A stretch of 64,000 nucleotides of DNA from assembly GCA_020310875.1 (NCBI GenBank), contig CM035407.1, forward strand, positions 201,346,153 through 201,410,152, in the 5' to 3' direction. Position 1 is the first letter of the stretch. Each line of letters opens with the position of its first letter. This document shows positions 40,453-50,997 of this stretch, piece by piece. A model generated the notes under the pieces. That model did not search any database, was not told the DNA's origin, and was given only the letters and a program-made list of their open reading frames with translations. Origin of the DNA: Ceratopteris richardii (Eukaryota; Streptophyta; Polypodiopsida; Polypodiales; Pteridaceae). Both the position numbers and the translations under genes were made by a program.

Positions 40453-40797
40453 ATGCTTGGTGAGACAAGGCTACCAGCGGCTACAGACATCTATGCTGCA
40501 AAGAAAAGGCAAAAGGCATACTTTGATGCACATATCAAAGATAAAGGATTGAAAGAGGGAGACCTAGTGTTGCTCTATACCCTAAAGCAACATGCTCGTA
40601 AATTGGAAAAAAGAGGATACAAACCCATGATCATTAATAGAGTTTCCACTAGTGGCACTATTCAATTGGCCACACTAGAAGGTGATGTCTTATCGGGTTA
40701 TATTAGTGGTTGTCGAGTCAAGCTATATCAAGAACCTCTTACAGAGAATATGCTAATGAGACTCAACACTACTAAGAAGCAAAAAGAAGAAGATTAA
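40453..40797 (+). pseudogene. A4 integrase C-terminal module
   Basis: 114 residues, frame-shifted from the core. AAKKRQKAYFDAHIKDKGLKEGDLVLLY, KLEKRGYKPMIINR and SGCRVKLYQEPLTENMLMRL, matching 13500-13784. Confidence 0.82.
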
Positions 40798-40898
40798 GGG
40801 TTAGAGAAGACGCATAGGCAGAGGCCAAAGAGCTCATTAGGCAAAATAAGTTAAGGCACCTAGGTCTAGATGTCATTCCTAAGGCCCCAAGATACCAC

Positions 40899-41426
40899 AT
40901 GGCCATGTGTCAAACATCAAGTGGAATTGCTTCTCGAATAATTGATCGACGTTCATTTGTGACCATAGTGGTAGGACAAGGGAGGAATGTAAGAATTGTG
41001 AGAGAATTGATTGACTCAGGTGCAACAACTAGTGCGGTTAGCCTACAATTGAACATCAAGCCCATAGAAGCCTATCTCATAGGTTTGGGTAGTGTGGAAA
41101 CCCCTTGTTTGGGGAAGGTGGAACTTCCCATCTACCTTCAAGATGTTCCAATGAAATTCAAAATGCTAGTGTGTCGCAATGAGGACCTTACAGAGCCACT
41201 TGTCTTGGGTCAAGATTGGATTTATGACCATGCAATCAACTTGAACCTTAGAAGTCAACTTCTTCAAGTTTGGGTACATGAACAATGCATTACATTAGAA
41301 TTAGGGAACTGCATGCTCACATATCATGGCACCACACACTCTCTTAGTTCTTCTAGGACTAATCTTAGCAAAAAGGATATTGTATGTGTCAAAAGCTCTA
41401 TGTTCGAGAAGACCTCAATCATGTAA
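40899..41426 (+). CDS. A4 second retropepsin-like domain
   Basis: 175 residues. RELIDSGATTSAVS (D39-S40-G41), VEAYLIGLG-type block (IEAYLIGLGSVETPCLGKVELPI), KMLVCRNEDLTEPLVLGQDWIYDH (LVLG 101-104). It keeps the catalytic Asp-Ser-Gly and the second Gly strand, so it could fold as a retropepsin subunit. It lies after the integrase, in addition to protease 1 before RT. The frame continues into the W-box ORF after one stop. Homologues are at 13791-14915 and 52885-53748. Confidence 0.8.
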   Translation: MAMCQTSSGIASRIIDRRSFVTIVVGQGRNVRIVRELIDSGATTSAVSLQLNIKPIEAYLIGLGSVETPCLGKVELPIYLQDVPMKFKMLVCRNEDLTEPLVLGQDWIYDHAINLNLRSQLLQVWVHEQCITLELGNCMLTYHGTTHSLSSSRTNLSKKDIVCVKSSMFEKTSIM

Positions 41427-41516
41427 GAACAGGCTCAAAGACAAACCACCTCCTTCTCTTGCACAACAACTAATTCCATCACAACAACTCAACCAAAAAG
41501 GCAAGGGACACAGTAC

Positions 41517-42134
41517 ATGACAACCGCTATATCAAATAGGCCAAGAGATTTCAAGAAGAAAGTAGTTTCGGGCCTGAAGCAGATCTGGGTACAAAAAGGA
41601 GATCAACCACAAGCTTTGCCACAACAATGTCCATCCAAGAATGCCAATCACACCAAAAGAAGAACCAAGCAGCTAGGACAAGCTCATGCACAAGGTCTTC
41701 GACAAATTTGGATACCAAAAAAATTAGCTGGAGCTCAACAAGGCCGATTACATATGTGGGTTCCCAAAGCACTCTTACATGCACAAAGGCCTATGCTCTC
41801 CACCATGCAAAAAGTCTCAACAAAGAAGCCAAGGAGAGAAAAAGGTAAGAACCGAGCACAAAGAACAAAAGAAGATAAACTCAACCCTTTGGCAAAAGTA
41901 AGAAGACAATCATCAAGGATATGGGTTTGGAAGCCAAAAGTACCAGTAACTTCCACAGAACCAAAGAGGCAATCATGCTGGACACCAAGTTCCAGCAACC
42001 ATCCAAAGAGGAAGAGGCTAGAGGTGATCTCTACAAGGTCAACTACTATTCTAAAATGGATTCCTATAGGGAGGATTACATCATTTCAAGATCCAATCGC
42101 CACCTCCAAACAAAGATTGCCCATGTGCCTTTGA
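41517..42134 (+). CDS. A4 W-box repeat protein segment
   Basis: 205 residues in the same frame as the second protease. Four boxes: QIWVQK, QIWIPK, HMWVPK and RIWVWK, separated by 25-60 Lys/Arg/Gln-rich residues. Strongly basic overall. The repeats suggest a linear interaction motif or nucleic-acid binding; neither can be shown from sequence. A1 (2063-2323) and A2 (about 14985-15275) have related segments. Confidence 0.6.
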   Translation: MTTAISNRPRDFKKKVVSGLKQIWVQKGDQPQALPQQCPSKNANHTKRRTKQLGQAHAQGLRQIWIPKKLAGAQQGRLHMWVPKALLHAQRPMLSTMQKVSTKKPRREKGKNRAQRTKEDKLNPLAKVRRQSSRIWVWKPKVPVTSTEPKRQSCWTPSSSNHPKRKRLEVISTRSTTILKWIPIGRITSFQDPIATSKQRLPMCL

Positions 42135-42840
42135 CATAAACTTGTCTTTTGCACCACTTAGGTCATGCATTTCCAAAGTATGCATTAATATAGGGCCACA
42201 TTACACGGTCGTGCATAGACACCATTGAGAAATCCTAGGCACATGAGGCACACTTGCCATATGTAAAATATTGTATTGATACTAACATCTTTCTTCTTGT
42301 TTTATGCCATTGTGAGCAAAAAAAAGGAAAGAAGAAAAAAGAGAGAGACAAGATTGTGCGCTTGAAGAATCTCATAAAGTGAACCATCAGAAATGACATC
42401 CATCGACAAGAAAGACAAGCCAATGGTCAATCACCAAGATGGAAGTACAACACGAAGAGATGAAGATCGATGGATCTTTCACCATGGTAACAATTGTATG
42501 CTTCAACAACACTATAACCATGATCGATTAGGAAACCTCTTCGTTGGCATACCCTTGAGCACTTAGCTCAAGACCCAACTTCTTGCACCATAATTCTTCC
42601 AATGCATTTCCCAAGTATGCATGCATAGGGCTACATTACAAGGTTGTGCACAAGGCACATTCTTCCTCCAACCCATGCACTAATGCACTTACCCATTAGT
42701 CATTATGGGTCACGAGTACTTGGCATGAAAACTAGGGAAGCCATCTTTGACAACTAGAGGACATCAAGGTGACAACAACAAGAGCAAGGAAACAAGCCAC
42801 CACCGAGAGCTACTCACAATCAACTATGATAACCTCTTTT
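42135..42840 (+). other. Non-coding 3' region of A4
   Basis: Aligns in reverse with 680-2060 of A1. Contains the two 80-bp direct repeats (42151-42225 and 42582-42659). No credible ORF. Confidence 0.6.
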
Positions 42841-43069
42841 GAGCAGCTCACATTTTGAAAGCTCAACAATACACTCTCATGCTGGAATCAAGGAAGAAGT
42901 ATATATAAAGGGACTAAACATGATAATGGGACAAGCAACCCCACTACAAGTGGAAGACAGACCACTCTGGTGGAGACATGAGGAACTCTACCTCTCAAAG
43001 TACTACATGGAAAAACCACTACAACAAGGGTCTGTCAAGGACGACAAAATCAAGAGGGGGGAGTGTTGA
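42839..43069 (+). CDS. A4 ORF3 tail (deletion remnant)
   Basis: 76 residues: EEVYIKG (also at 19998-20018 of A2) is joined within about 40 residues to YLSKYYMEKPLQQGSVKDD (A2 tail). Thus the short form has lost the Pro/Ser/Thr-rich, coiled-coil and C-terminal globular parts of ORF3 but keeps its end. The stop lies in the LTR. Confidence 0.6.
   Translation: MSSSHFESSTIHSHAGIKEEVYIKGLNMIMGQATPLQVEDRPLWWRHEELYLSKYYMEKPLQQGSVKDDKIKRGEC
43053..43063 (+). promoter_or_regulatory. Polypurine tract of A4
   Basis: AGAGGGGGGAG directly before the LTR start TGTTGATAG. Confidence 0.85.
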
Positions 43070-43691
43070 TAGTCAAGGTGAAGCACAAGAATAGAAGCAC
43101 ATCAAGGAAGTGGACACACAAGAAGAAGGAGCATGTAGGGAGCTCCAAGAAGCACATGTCAAATTTTCAGAGGAAATCCCTATAAAAATAGTGATTTTTA
43201 TCACTAGAAACCATTGTAAATACCATTTTCCATTTTTGTAACTCCATTTTGTTCAAGTAGAGGAGTCCTTGAGCTTAAGGAGTATTAGAAGTATCACCCT
43301 CCCAATTTTCATAATTTTTAGACTCCATTTGAGCCCCGAAAAAAGCCCTAGAACTTAATTTTTTTACTAAGCCAAACACTAGGTCTGGATAGGGCCAAAA
43401 CCACTCAAAAAACTATAAAAGGGCTAGAGAGCTCATTTTTGAGGTTAGCTTGTTAGAGATTTGAGCTCTTGTAATAGATTTCTTCTGTAATTGAAGTCCT
43501 TCCATTGTTCCACTCTTTGCTCTTACCTTGTGCGCATGTGTGTGTATGTGTGTGCATGCTTGTGTGCTTTAACTCACACACTTGTGCCATCACTTTCTCA
43601 AGGTCTTCATACCGGTCCTCACATCTTTGTGGATTGGCATTTATGAGGTGAATCTCCTCACATTGGATCTTACCATTGTGCTAGAGTGACA
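43064..43691 (+). repeat. 3' LTR of A4
   Basis: 628 bp. TATA box CTATAAAAGGG at 43413-43423, TG-alternating tract near 43531-43565, ends TGCTAGAGTGACA. The next base is chromovirus integrase sequence. Confidence 0.88.
43413..43423 (+). promoter_or_regulatory. LTR TATA box (A4)
   Basis: CTATAAAAGGG, the strongest TATA match among the family A LTRs here. Confidence 0.6.
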
Positions 43692-44560
43692 AGTGTCATG
43701 ACACACTTAGTGTAGGACACCCAGGAGTTAACAAGACTTATGATCTTGTTAAGAGGCAGTTTTACTGGATTGGGCTTCATAAGGACATCCTAGAGTATGT
43801 GCTTAAGTGCACTAAATGCCAGGTCAATAAAGCTGAGAGGTTGAGGATTGAAGGAATATTCCACCCATTGGATATTCCTAATGGGAAGTGGGAGAGTATC
43901 TCCATGGACTTTATAGTGAGATTACCTAAGACATAGAGAGGTCATGTCTCTATCTGGGTAATTGTGGATAGGTTAACCAAAATGGCTAGGCTTATTATGA
44001 CACGCACTACAGTGAAGACACCTGAGTTGGCTAGACTCTTTGTAGAGAACATATACTAGTTATATGGTCTTCCTTTAGACATAGTTTTTGATCAAGATAG
44101 GAAGTTTACTAGCCACTTTTGGAGAGCGGTCTTCAAAAGTTTGGATGTGAAACTTAGCATGAGTACGGCCGAGCATCCACAGTCGGATGGGCAAACAGAG
44201 AGGGTTAACCAAATCCTAGAGGATATGCTTTGAGCATATGTAATGAAAAGCAAACCAATTGGGAAGAGTACTTACCCATAGTAGAATTTTCATATAATAG
44301 TGCCAAGCACTCTTCCACTGGGCATAGTCCATTTATGCTTATGTATGAGTTTTAGCCAAGAGCTCCTTATGCAGTAGGATTGCAAAATGAGAAAGTTCAA
44401 GCTACAAAGGACTTCTTGGAGGAGATGAAGGATATGCTTAGGCTTGTTAAGGATAGCATTAGGAGAGCTTAGGATAGGGCGAGAGCTTATGCTGATCCTC
44501 AAAGAAGAGACATCAACTTTGAGGTAGGAGAGCAAGCCTATCTTAGAGTTCCATCTAGAT
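43692..44560 (+). pseudogene. Chromovirus integrase (fossil)
   Basis: Broken frames give GHPGVNKTYDLVKRQFYWIGL and CTKCQ (zinc block), SMDFIVRLPKT (first Asp), VFDQDRKFTSHFW (second Asp) and HPQSDGQTERVNQ (Glu), i.e. a complete DD35E at residue level despite stops. It is the 3' half of the chromovirus whose 5' half is at 34370-36460. Confidence 0.85.
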
Positions 44561-44568
44561 TTGAAACC

Positions 44569-45009
44569 ATGAAGACTGGACCTTGTCCAAAACTATCTCC
44601 TAGGTATTGTGGACCTTTCCAAATACTTAAGAGAATAGGAAAGATGGCTTACCAGCTCCAACTTTCAGAAAATAGCCAAATACATCCAGTTTTTCATGTT
44701 AACCGGCTTAAGAAGAGGCTGGGTGAATCTGACAACCTCATTCTAGACAATGAGGTAGTAGAGCCTATTTATGTTCAATCTATTCCACATGAGCCTGAGA
44801 GCATACTATGCACTCGAGAGAAACAAATGAGAAGTCACTTATATAAAGAGTTTCTAGTAAAGTGGAAAGATAGTTCAAAAGATAGTGCCACATGGGAGCA
44901 AGTTAGCACCCTTCAGAGACGGTTGAGAGTTTTAGATTACCTTCCCAAGAGTCTTCTTAAAGGGAAGGATACGAGGAAGCAACAAGGAGATATGACCATG
45001 TGTTTTTGA
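44569..45009 (+). CDS. Chromovirus integrase C-terminus with chromodomain
   Basis: 146 residues. GPCPKLSPRYCGPFQILKRIGKMAYQLQL is the GPY/F module; IHPVFHVNRLKK follows. Residues about 80-125 (ESILCTREKQM ... YKEFLVKWKDSSKDSATWEQV) match a chromodomain: the YLVKW strand and the ATWE helix start are clear. Chromodomains target chromovirus integration to modified chromatin. Open but headless; part of the fossil Pol. Confidence 0.88.
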   Translation: MKTGPCPKLSPRYCGPFQILKRIGKMAYQLQLSENSQIHPVFHVNRLKKRLGESDNLILDNEVVEPIYVQSIPHEPESILCTREKQMRSHLYKEFLVKWKDSSKDSATWEQVSTLQRRLRVLDYLPKSLLKGKDTRKQQGDMTMCF

Positions 45010-45099
45010 CACGAGATATAGTCGAAGTGGTATTTCTATTTATTTCTCTCTTTCTATCAGACCTTCCAATACCATTTTTGAGGACAAAAATGAAATTAA

Positions 45100-45110
45100 G
45101 GGGAAGGAAA
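45100..45110 (+). promoter_or_regulatory. Polypurine tract of the chromovirus
   Basis: GGGGAAGGAAA before TGTCACATGG; an AATTAAGGGGAAGG-type tract is typical before chromovirus 3' LTRs. Confidence 0.6.
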
Positions 45111-45390
45111 TGTCACATGGAGTATCACTCATTGTTATGAGTAAGAGGTGTGAACCCCCTCTTATACTTGTTGAGTATGATACTCACATGAGTGTCAACT
45201 AGCCCATATGAGAGAGTATGAGCATTACCCTTTATGGGTAATTGGAGAGGATAGAGGGATATACCATGCGGTTGGGTGGAACAATGAGCATTATTATTCT
45301 CCATGTCTTGGATCACACCTGAGATGGCGAGCTACCTCGAGAGATGTGCAGAACAGACCTTCAAAATGAGGGGGCTCATCAGGAATCTAG
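45111..45390 (+). repeat. Chromovirus 3' LTR, truncated
   Basis: Starts TGTCACATGGAGTATC after the polypurine tract and is lost at about 45390, where family A LTR sequence begins. Confidence 0.6.
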
Positions 45391-45606
45391 CATGATTGAA
45401 AGCATTCCATTGTTCCACTCTTTGTTATAGCCTTGTGTGCATGAGTATGCATATGTGTCTACATGCTTGTGAGCTTCTCACTCACTCACTTGTGCACTTC
45501 ACTTACTCATGGTCATCATATCACCCTCATCTCTGTATGGATTGACAATTATGAGGTGGATCTCCTTACATTGGTACTCACCATTGTGCTAGAGTGACAC
45601 CAAATT

Positions 45607-45623
45607 TGGCACCATTGTTGGGG
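45607..45623 (+). promoter_or_regulatory. Decayed tRNA-Asp PBS (A5)
   Basis: TGGCACCATTGTTGGGG, four transitions from TGGCGCCGTTGCCGGGG, 7 bases after the LTR end. Confidence 0.75.
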
Positions 45624-46059
45624 GGCGAGCTTCGAGTACAAGCGTGTGATGGTAAGACATAGAGTTGTGATGTTGGAGTCATAGGTAACTTATTTATTTT
45701 TATTTTTACTTTCTTCATCACCATCATCATCCTCACCATCTCCCACCTTCATCTCCTTCTTCATTGAATTTTCAATTTTTTGGTCGTATTCCCTTCCCTA
45801 CCTCATTCCCCTCATTGTGAGAGAGAATGGGAGAGATCTATTGTGCATTCCATTTTTGTGTTGTTTGTGAGCATTTGTTGCAGGTTTCGAATGTATCACC
45901 ATCTCCAGCAACTTCCACAAGTACGATAGACCTCTACACAATTCCCAAGACAACAACCTTTGTCTATCACAACACACAGAGAAAGTTGGTATTTCTTGTT
46001 TCATGCATTGCACGATAAACCATACCATTAGAGCATCCCAAAAAACTAGAAATTTTTGC

Positions 46060-46455
46060 AAAATCTACATTTTTTGGTCTATCATGATAGACATGGTCTA
46101 TTGCAATAGACAAAATTCATGATAGACACCCATCTATCATGATAAATTCATCTACCACAATAGACATCATTTATCATGATAGACTAAAATCCACGATAGA
46201 GGATAGATGACAAACGACAGACACCCATCTATCTTAACAAATCTCACCTATCGTGATAGATAGAAGGCCATGATAGATGATAGATAGCACCTATTGCAAC
46301 AGACATCTTCTATCATGATAGAAACCCATCTATCATGATAGATAGCAACCCATGATAGATACCGTCTATCCTGACAGACACCCATCTATTGTGACAAACA
46401 GTTCTATCACCAAACACATCATCTATTGTGATACATAGCCAATTTTGGCTCAAAA
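46060..46455. repeat. Palindromic array, CTATCATGATAG type
   Basis: About 20 copies or part copies of TCTATCATGATAGA (a perfect 14-base palindrome) and variants, spaced by 5-25 bp of CACCC or AATTC-like sequence. It occupies the same leader position as the AATCGCGATT arrays and shares their ATC(G/A)(C/T)GAT core. Confidence 0.9.
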
Positions 46456-46536
46456 ACAATGTTGGAGGAGATGGTGGATAGTCTTTAGAGATGAAGTGGT
46501 GTTGCTTCAACCTGCTTCACACCAGCCAAGAACAAT

Positions 46537-47503
46537 TATTGGAGAGTGTAGTGGGCCTCTTTAGCTTGCTATTAATCATAAATAATCACCTATGTTGTTT
46601 GGAATATGATCCACTAATGAATGGATCAAAAAAGATAGGTAGGAAATCGATCCAAGGTCATAAACTTGCTATTCTTATCTCTACACCTATTCAGTATATT
46701 GAACAATGCTCTGAGCACAATTGCAATTAGCTTAATTCCTTTTGGTGATTTCTAATTAACTTAGACAGCTACCAATCATGACTAATTTCAACAAAAATGA
46801 TGAAGTACACACGGCGTATGATGTTTAGCAAATCATAGGAGTGCCTCCACAATTTTGGGATGCATCAGTCAATAGACCAGAGCATAATGAAATGATAATA
46901 TCTCATGATTTCGAGAAGCAATGATATGCAATTTTGTAACTATATAGTAGAGAGTATATTAAATCTATGATGCTTTAAATCATGGCAAATGATCAATCAT
47001 GCACTGAGAACTAGCTTTGAGAATATCACTATACCAATGAAGTCATGGCACGAAAGTGAAGTGAAGATGTAATGGTAATGTATGTATTAAATCATGTACA
47101 AATACAATGTTATTGGGAATAATTTAATGCTCAATATGAGAGAAGTGATTGAGCTATGAAGTGAGCTCCCAATTCACAATGTATCCCTTTCAAAATTATC
47201 TCCTTGAGTTGAGATATCACACGGGTCATTTGATCCTCCTTTTTATAGTTGAGTTTGGAGCCATCCTTTTGAATTCAAATTCAAAAAAGTCCACCTAAAA
47301 GTAAATCCTAAACTATAGGATGTATTCTCTCATCAATTAGCTACCAAATAAATCATAATTTGATGCTTCCTAACCCCACGTTCAAGTAATGCACATTTAC
47401 AAAGGTAAATGTACTTGATTTTACAAGGGATTGATCATATAAGGTTCCATGATCAATATGCTAATCATCCAAGTATGTGGGCTTGGATTCTCTTGCACCA
47501 ACA
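46537..47503 (-). repeat. 3' LTR of Copia-4
   Basis: The minus strand starts TGTTGGTGCAAGAG after the polypurine tract. The far end (TATTGGAGAGTG on the plus strand) is placed by resemblance to the Copia-1 LTR end, so it is less certain. About 967 bp. Confidence 0.65.
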
Positions 47504-47517
47504 GCTCCCCCTCAAGC
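47504..47517 (-). promoter_or_regulatory. Polypurine tract of Copia-4
   Basis: The minus strand reads GCTTGAGGGGGAGC before the LTR. Confidence 0.8.
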
Positions 47518-47533
47518 CTAACATGCTTGGTCT

Positions 47534-48405
47534 TCATTCTTCCTTGATCTCCTGCAAACCAATCATCAATTTGAACCTTTTCCTCTTGGTCCCATCCAAA
47601 GATTTTGTGAGTATATCTGCACATTGTAAATGAGTTGATACATAGGATAATTGAATATAGTTGCTAAGCAATTTCTCCCTTACATAATGATAGTGCACTT
47701 CAATGTGCTTAGTCCTTGCATGATATACAGGATTAGAAGCCACATGAAGTGAACTAGTGTTGTCTCCAAAAACCATTGGAGTGTAAGAATGTAAACCCAA
47801 ATCTGCATAGAGTTGCTTAAGCCACATAGCCTCTTGAGTTGCATTTGCTAATCCTCTCTATTGTGCCTCTATAGATGACAAAGCCACAGTTGGTTGCTTT
47901 TTATATGACCATGAGATTAGCTTTGAACCTTCAAAAGACAAGTATCTTGAGGTGCTCCTCCTATCATCCTTGGAACCAGCTCAATCTACATTAGAATACA
48001 TATTTATGTCTAAGGGAGAAGTGAATGGATAAAGCAGCCCTTCATTTATGGTACCCTTTAAATACTTTAGTACCCTCTTGGCAGTTTCCATGTGAGACTT
48101 TCTTGGTGCATGCATAAACTATCTTAATGTACTTACTCCATAAGCAATGTCCACTCTTGTTAGGGTTGCATAATTGAGACTCCCAACAAGTTTCTGGTAA
48201 ATTGTAACATCCTCAAGAAGTTCTCCTTCATGAGAACTAAGCTTATGGTTGAGTTCCATGGGTGTACCTACAATTTTAGTATTCTCCATCTTGAATTTTA
48301 CCAACATATCATGGATATACTTTCTCTAAGTAATAAACACACCAGACTTTGTGTACACAAGTTCTAGACCAAGAAAATATATTAACAAACCAAGATCACT
48401 GATTT
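47534..48405 (-). pseudogene. Copia-4 RNase H and RT end
   Basis: 47534-47827: WLKQLYADLG, GDNTSSLHVASNPVYHARTKHIE, ADILTKSLDG (RNase H end). 48119-48307: MLVKFKMENTKIVGTPMELNHKLS and LVGSLNYATLTRVDIAYGVS (RT-RNase H connection). Stops and frameshifts between. Confidence 0.85.
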
Positions 48406-48409
48406 TAAA

Positions 48410-49100
48410 TTATTCCATTAGTTGAGCTTGAGCCTGCTTGATGTCATTAGCATCATTCCTTGTAATGATACTTTCATCCACATAGACACATAAATACATA
48501 ACTTCTAAGCTAGTCTTCTTTATAAATAAAGAAGAATCTGCCTTGCTAGCCACAAATCCTTGATCGTGCAAATAAGTAACGAGCCTATGGTTACAAGCTC
48601 TAGGAGCTTGCTTTAGGCCATAAAGTGCCTTCCTTAGCTTGCATACAAAATCTAGTTTATCCCTATCTTCAAAACCTGGTGGTTGTGCCATATACACTTC
48701 TTTTGAGATCCATCCATTTAGGAATGCATTCTTGATAGATTCTAACTGATATATATTCCAATTTTTGGAAGTAACAATACTTGCCAAAACCCTAATTGTT
48801 GGCATCTTAGCCACAAGTGAAAAAGTTTCTTTATAGTCTACTCCATGGGTTTTGAGTGAATCCCTTTGCCACTAGCCTTGCCTTGTACCGGTCTATAGAA
48901 CCATCTAAATTCTTTTTTATGTCATATATCCACATGGATGCTATTACCTTCATGCTTGGCTTCTTGGGCACCAAATCCCAAGTATTGTTCTCCTGAAGTG
49001 CTTCAACTCCTTCGTGCATGGCTTTTGCCCATTCTTTCTTCTTACTAGCCTCTTCAAATGAAGAAGGTTCTTCTGTCATAGAGTCTTTAGTGATATACAC
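48410..49100 (-). pseudogene. Copia-4 reverse transcriptase
   Basis: 48831-49100: SSFEEASKKKEWAKAMHEGVEALQENNTWDLVPK, VIASMWIYDIKKN, YKARLVAKGFTQ. 48410-48814: AKMPTIRVLASIV, IKNAFLNGWISKEVYMAQPPGF, CKLRKALYGLKQAPRA. The catalytic motif reads YVDE in place of YVDD. Confidence 0.85.
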
Positions 49101-49149
49101 AGAATGCTTGGTGACTAATTGTGTACCTAAGTCACGAAGTCTTAGGGAC

Positions 49150-49997
49150 TTGTGTCAAAGAGACTGAATCTCATTTGCCCCATAAGTGTGTATAGTGGTG
49201 GATTGACACACATTTAATTATCAATCCGAAGAACCACCTAAACCAAGTGTATGAGGACATGTGCACACACGATGGAAAGTGAAGTGGTTCAACTATGATG
49301 CATGTGAAAAGACTAAACTACCTCTCCAACTCACTAAACCTTTGGAAATGTCTGCCGCGATGCCACTTACTACAGTAAACACAAATTTGAATGTTTCTCC
49401 TAGCTCTGAACTCCAAATATTGCCAATCCGGGTTCGTTTCGAAGCCCTCAACGAGACGCATCTATGATGGTATTTTGACTCAAATCTGACAACCGCTCTG
49501 CAAGTTATGGTCAAAAGAGTGAATGGTAGGAAACACCTACACTCACTCCACAACACATATTAGTTCACACACACACTACAATCATTCAAAAGTGATGGGA
49601 AGGGATAGATAACCATCCTCACACACATTTCAAGCATCACACACACACAAAGGATCATAGGGAAGATGAAAATCAGCAAGGAAGAAGCAAATTCGAAATT
49701 TCAGTTCTCCTTCACAATGGCAAAAATTCCTTACAAAGAGTCACAAAGTGACTTATATACATGTGCCCTAAAAATGGGCCTTTCACACATGACACCGGCA
49801 CTTTATTCACTAATCTCTAACTTCCTACTATTTAACAAGAATTATGTTACAATGATTTGGGGTTTATGCACCTAGAGGACTCCTCTAGTGCATTTACATA
49901 GCTTTGAGGGACTTTCCTAGGATTTTGAAGAAGAATTTCTATGCCATCAACTTGAAAATTTTGGGGCTCTTCTTTTGTGCCTCTTTTCTCTACAACA
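49150..49997 (-). repeat. 3' LTR of B
   Basis: The minus strand starts TGTTGTAGAG at 49997. TATA-like GTATATAAG at 49752-49760, then TG-rich sequence. The far end near 49150 is approximate, and the partner LTR is not in the window. The 5' end of Copia-4 abuts it. Confidence 0.65.
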
Positions 49998-50008
49998 CTC
50001 TCCCCATC
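49998..50008 (-). promoter_or_regulatory. Polypurine tract of B
   Basis: The minus strand reads GATGGGGAGAG before TGTTGTAGAG. Confidence 0.75.
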
Positions 50009-50140
50009 TTTGTCTTTGTCATCCCTTGACAGGCTTTGTTTCTCCCTTGAAAGGCTTTGTTTCTTGTCGGCTGCTTGTTTGTGGCTCCTTAGTACATGCT
50101 CCCAGTGGTCGAAGAAGCAATAAGGATTGTCAGGCAATTT
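50009..50140 (-). pseudogene. ORF3 tail of B with internal duplication
   Basis: The frame of 49847-50137 carries KKQSLSREKQSLSRDDKDKDGES, two tandem copies of KQSLSR, the second aligning with QGSVKDD in family A. It touches the polypurine tract exactly as in A1, A2 and A4. Confidence 0.6.
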
Positions 50141-50997
50141 GTTACTTTATCTGAGCTTAGTCTTTTGTTTCTATAAGCCCCTTGGTATTCCTTATATACA
50201 TAATGCTGGGTTTTTGTATTAAGTCGGGTTGAAATGCATGCCATCAGTGGATAATAATGTGATATTCTTAGTCACCCTCTTCAACTTCTCAGCCTCTACC
50301 TCTTTCTAGCTTTTGGTCTTTGGATATTGCTTTGTTCTCACACATCTGACCATGTTGTATCTTCTGGAGCCTGTTTATGTTTCCCATTGCACTTATTACT
50401 TTGCCGACCTTTGCTCTCTTCTAAGTTAGCAATATGTTTCAAAGGCCCTATTCTTAAATCTTCTTTGTCATCCTCTGGGACCTAATGCATTTCTTTGTCT
50501 ATACATTTCTTTTCCATCGTAGGCACCTTGTAGACGAGGAGACAGTTAAGACCTTCAGACAATTGGTTATCTTATCCAATGAAGAATCCTTTGTGTGTGG
50601 TCTCCCTTCAAAAGAGCCTGATGCCATGCTTAGCTTGTTCCTTTCTTTCCACTACATGCACTTGGTGGATGAGGAAGTTTGTGCAACCTCCCATGAAAAT
50701 TCATGGTTGTTACCTTTCTTTATTTCCATTCCTCAGGACATGGTTCTTTCGTGTTGTCGCCTGATGTGTGCCCCTACGGGGCTTTGAGTAGAGGGTTGTT
50801 CTTTTCTTTATGAGCTTTGTTTTTTCTTCACTAAGCCATTTTAGTCTTTGATCTCCTTCTTCTTTTCTTTTTGCTTGATTCCCCCTTCACACATCGCTCC
50901 TCCTAAACTCTGTCGTCCCTGATAGGCTTTTTGTGGTGATGTGCATATTTTTGTATGACAATCTGCTCTCTATGGTTAAGCGAATTTGCTTGACATA
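50141..50997 (-). other. Degraded ORF3 region of B
   Basis: No coherent frame. One diverged partial copy of the tail motif occurs near 50909-50935 (minus: GCCTATCAGGGACGACAGAG), suggesting a duplication of the tail. Confidence 0.35.

Larger units (their letters stand above)
36460..43691 (+). mobile_element. A4: 5'-truncated family A Gypsy element, short 3' form
   Basis: Starts just before protease 1 (matching 63940-64000 of A3) and runs through RT, RNase H, integrase, second protease, W boxes and the non-coding 3' region to a 3' LTR. LTR, leader and gag are missing. It lies between the two halves of a chromovirus, so it inserted there, and a later deletion removed its 5' end together with chromovirus RT/RNase H. 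Many stops and frameshifts; inactive. Confidence 0.85.
45391..46460 (+). mobile_element. A5: 5' fragment of a family A element
   Basis: Truncated 5' LTR (about 45391-45599), a decayed tRNA-Asp PBS, leader matching 59035-59240 of A3, then a palindromic array of a different type. No gag follows; the fragment ends near 46460. Confidence 0.75.
46537..49130 (-). mobile_element. Copia-4, 5'-truncated
   Basis: Minus-strand 3' LTR (46537-47503), polypurine tract, RNase H and RT remnants. Integrase, protease, gag and 5' LTR are absent; cut near 49130. Different lineage from Copia-1 and Copia-2 by Pol sequence. Confidence 0.82.

Noticed and set aside
46060..46455. CRISPR-like or satellite centromeric array
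   Set aside because: Short, irregular, bounded by family A leader sequence; better explained as the leader repeat of A5.
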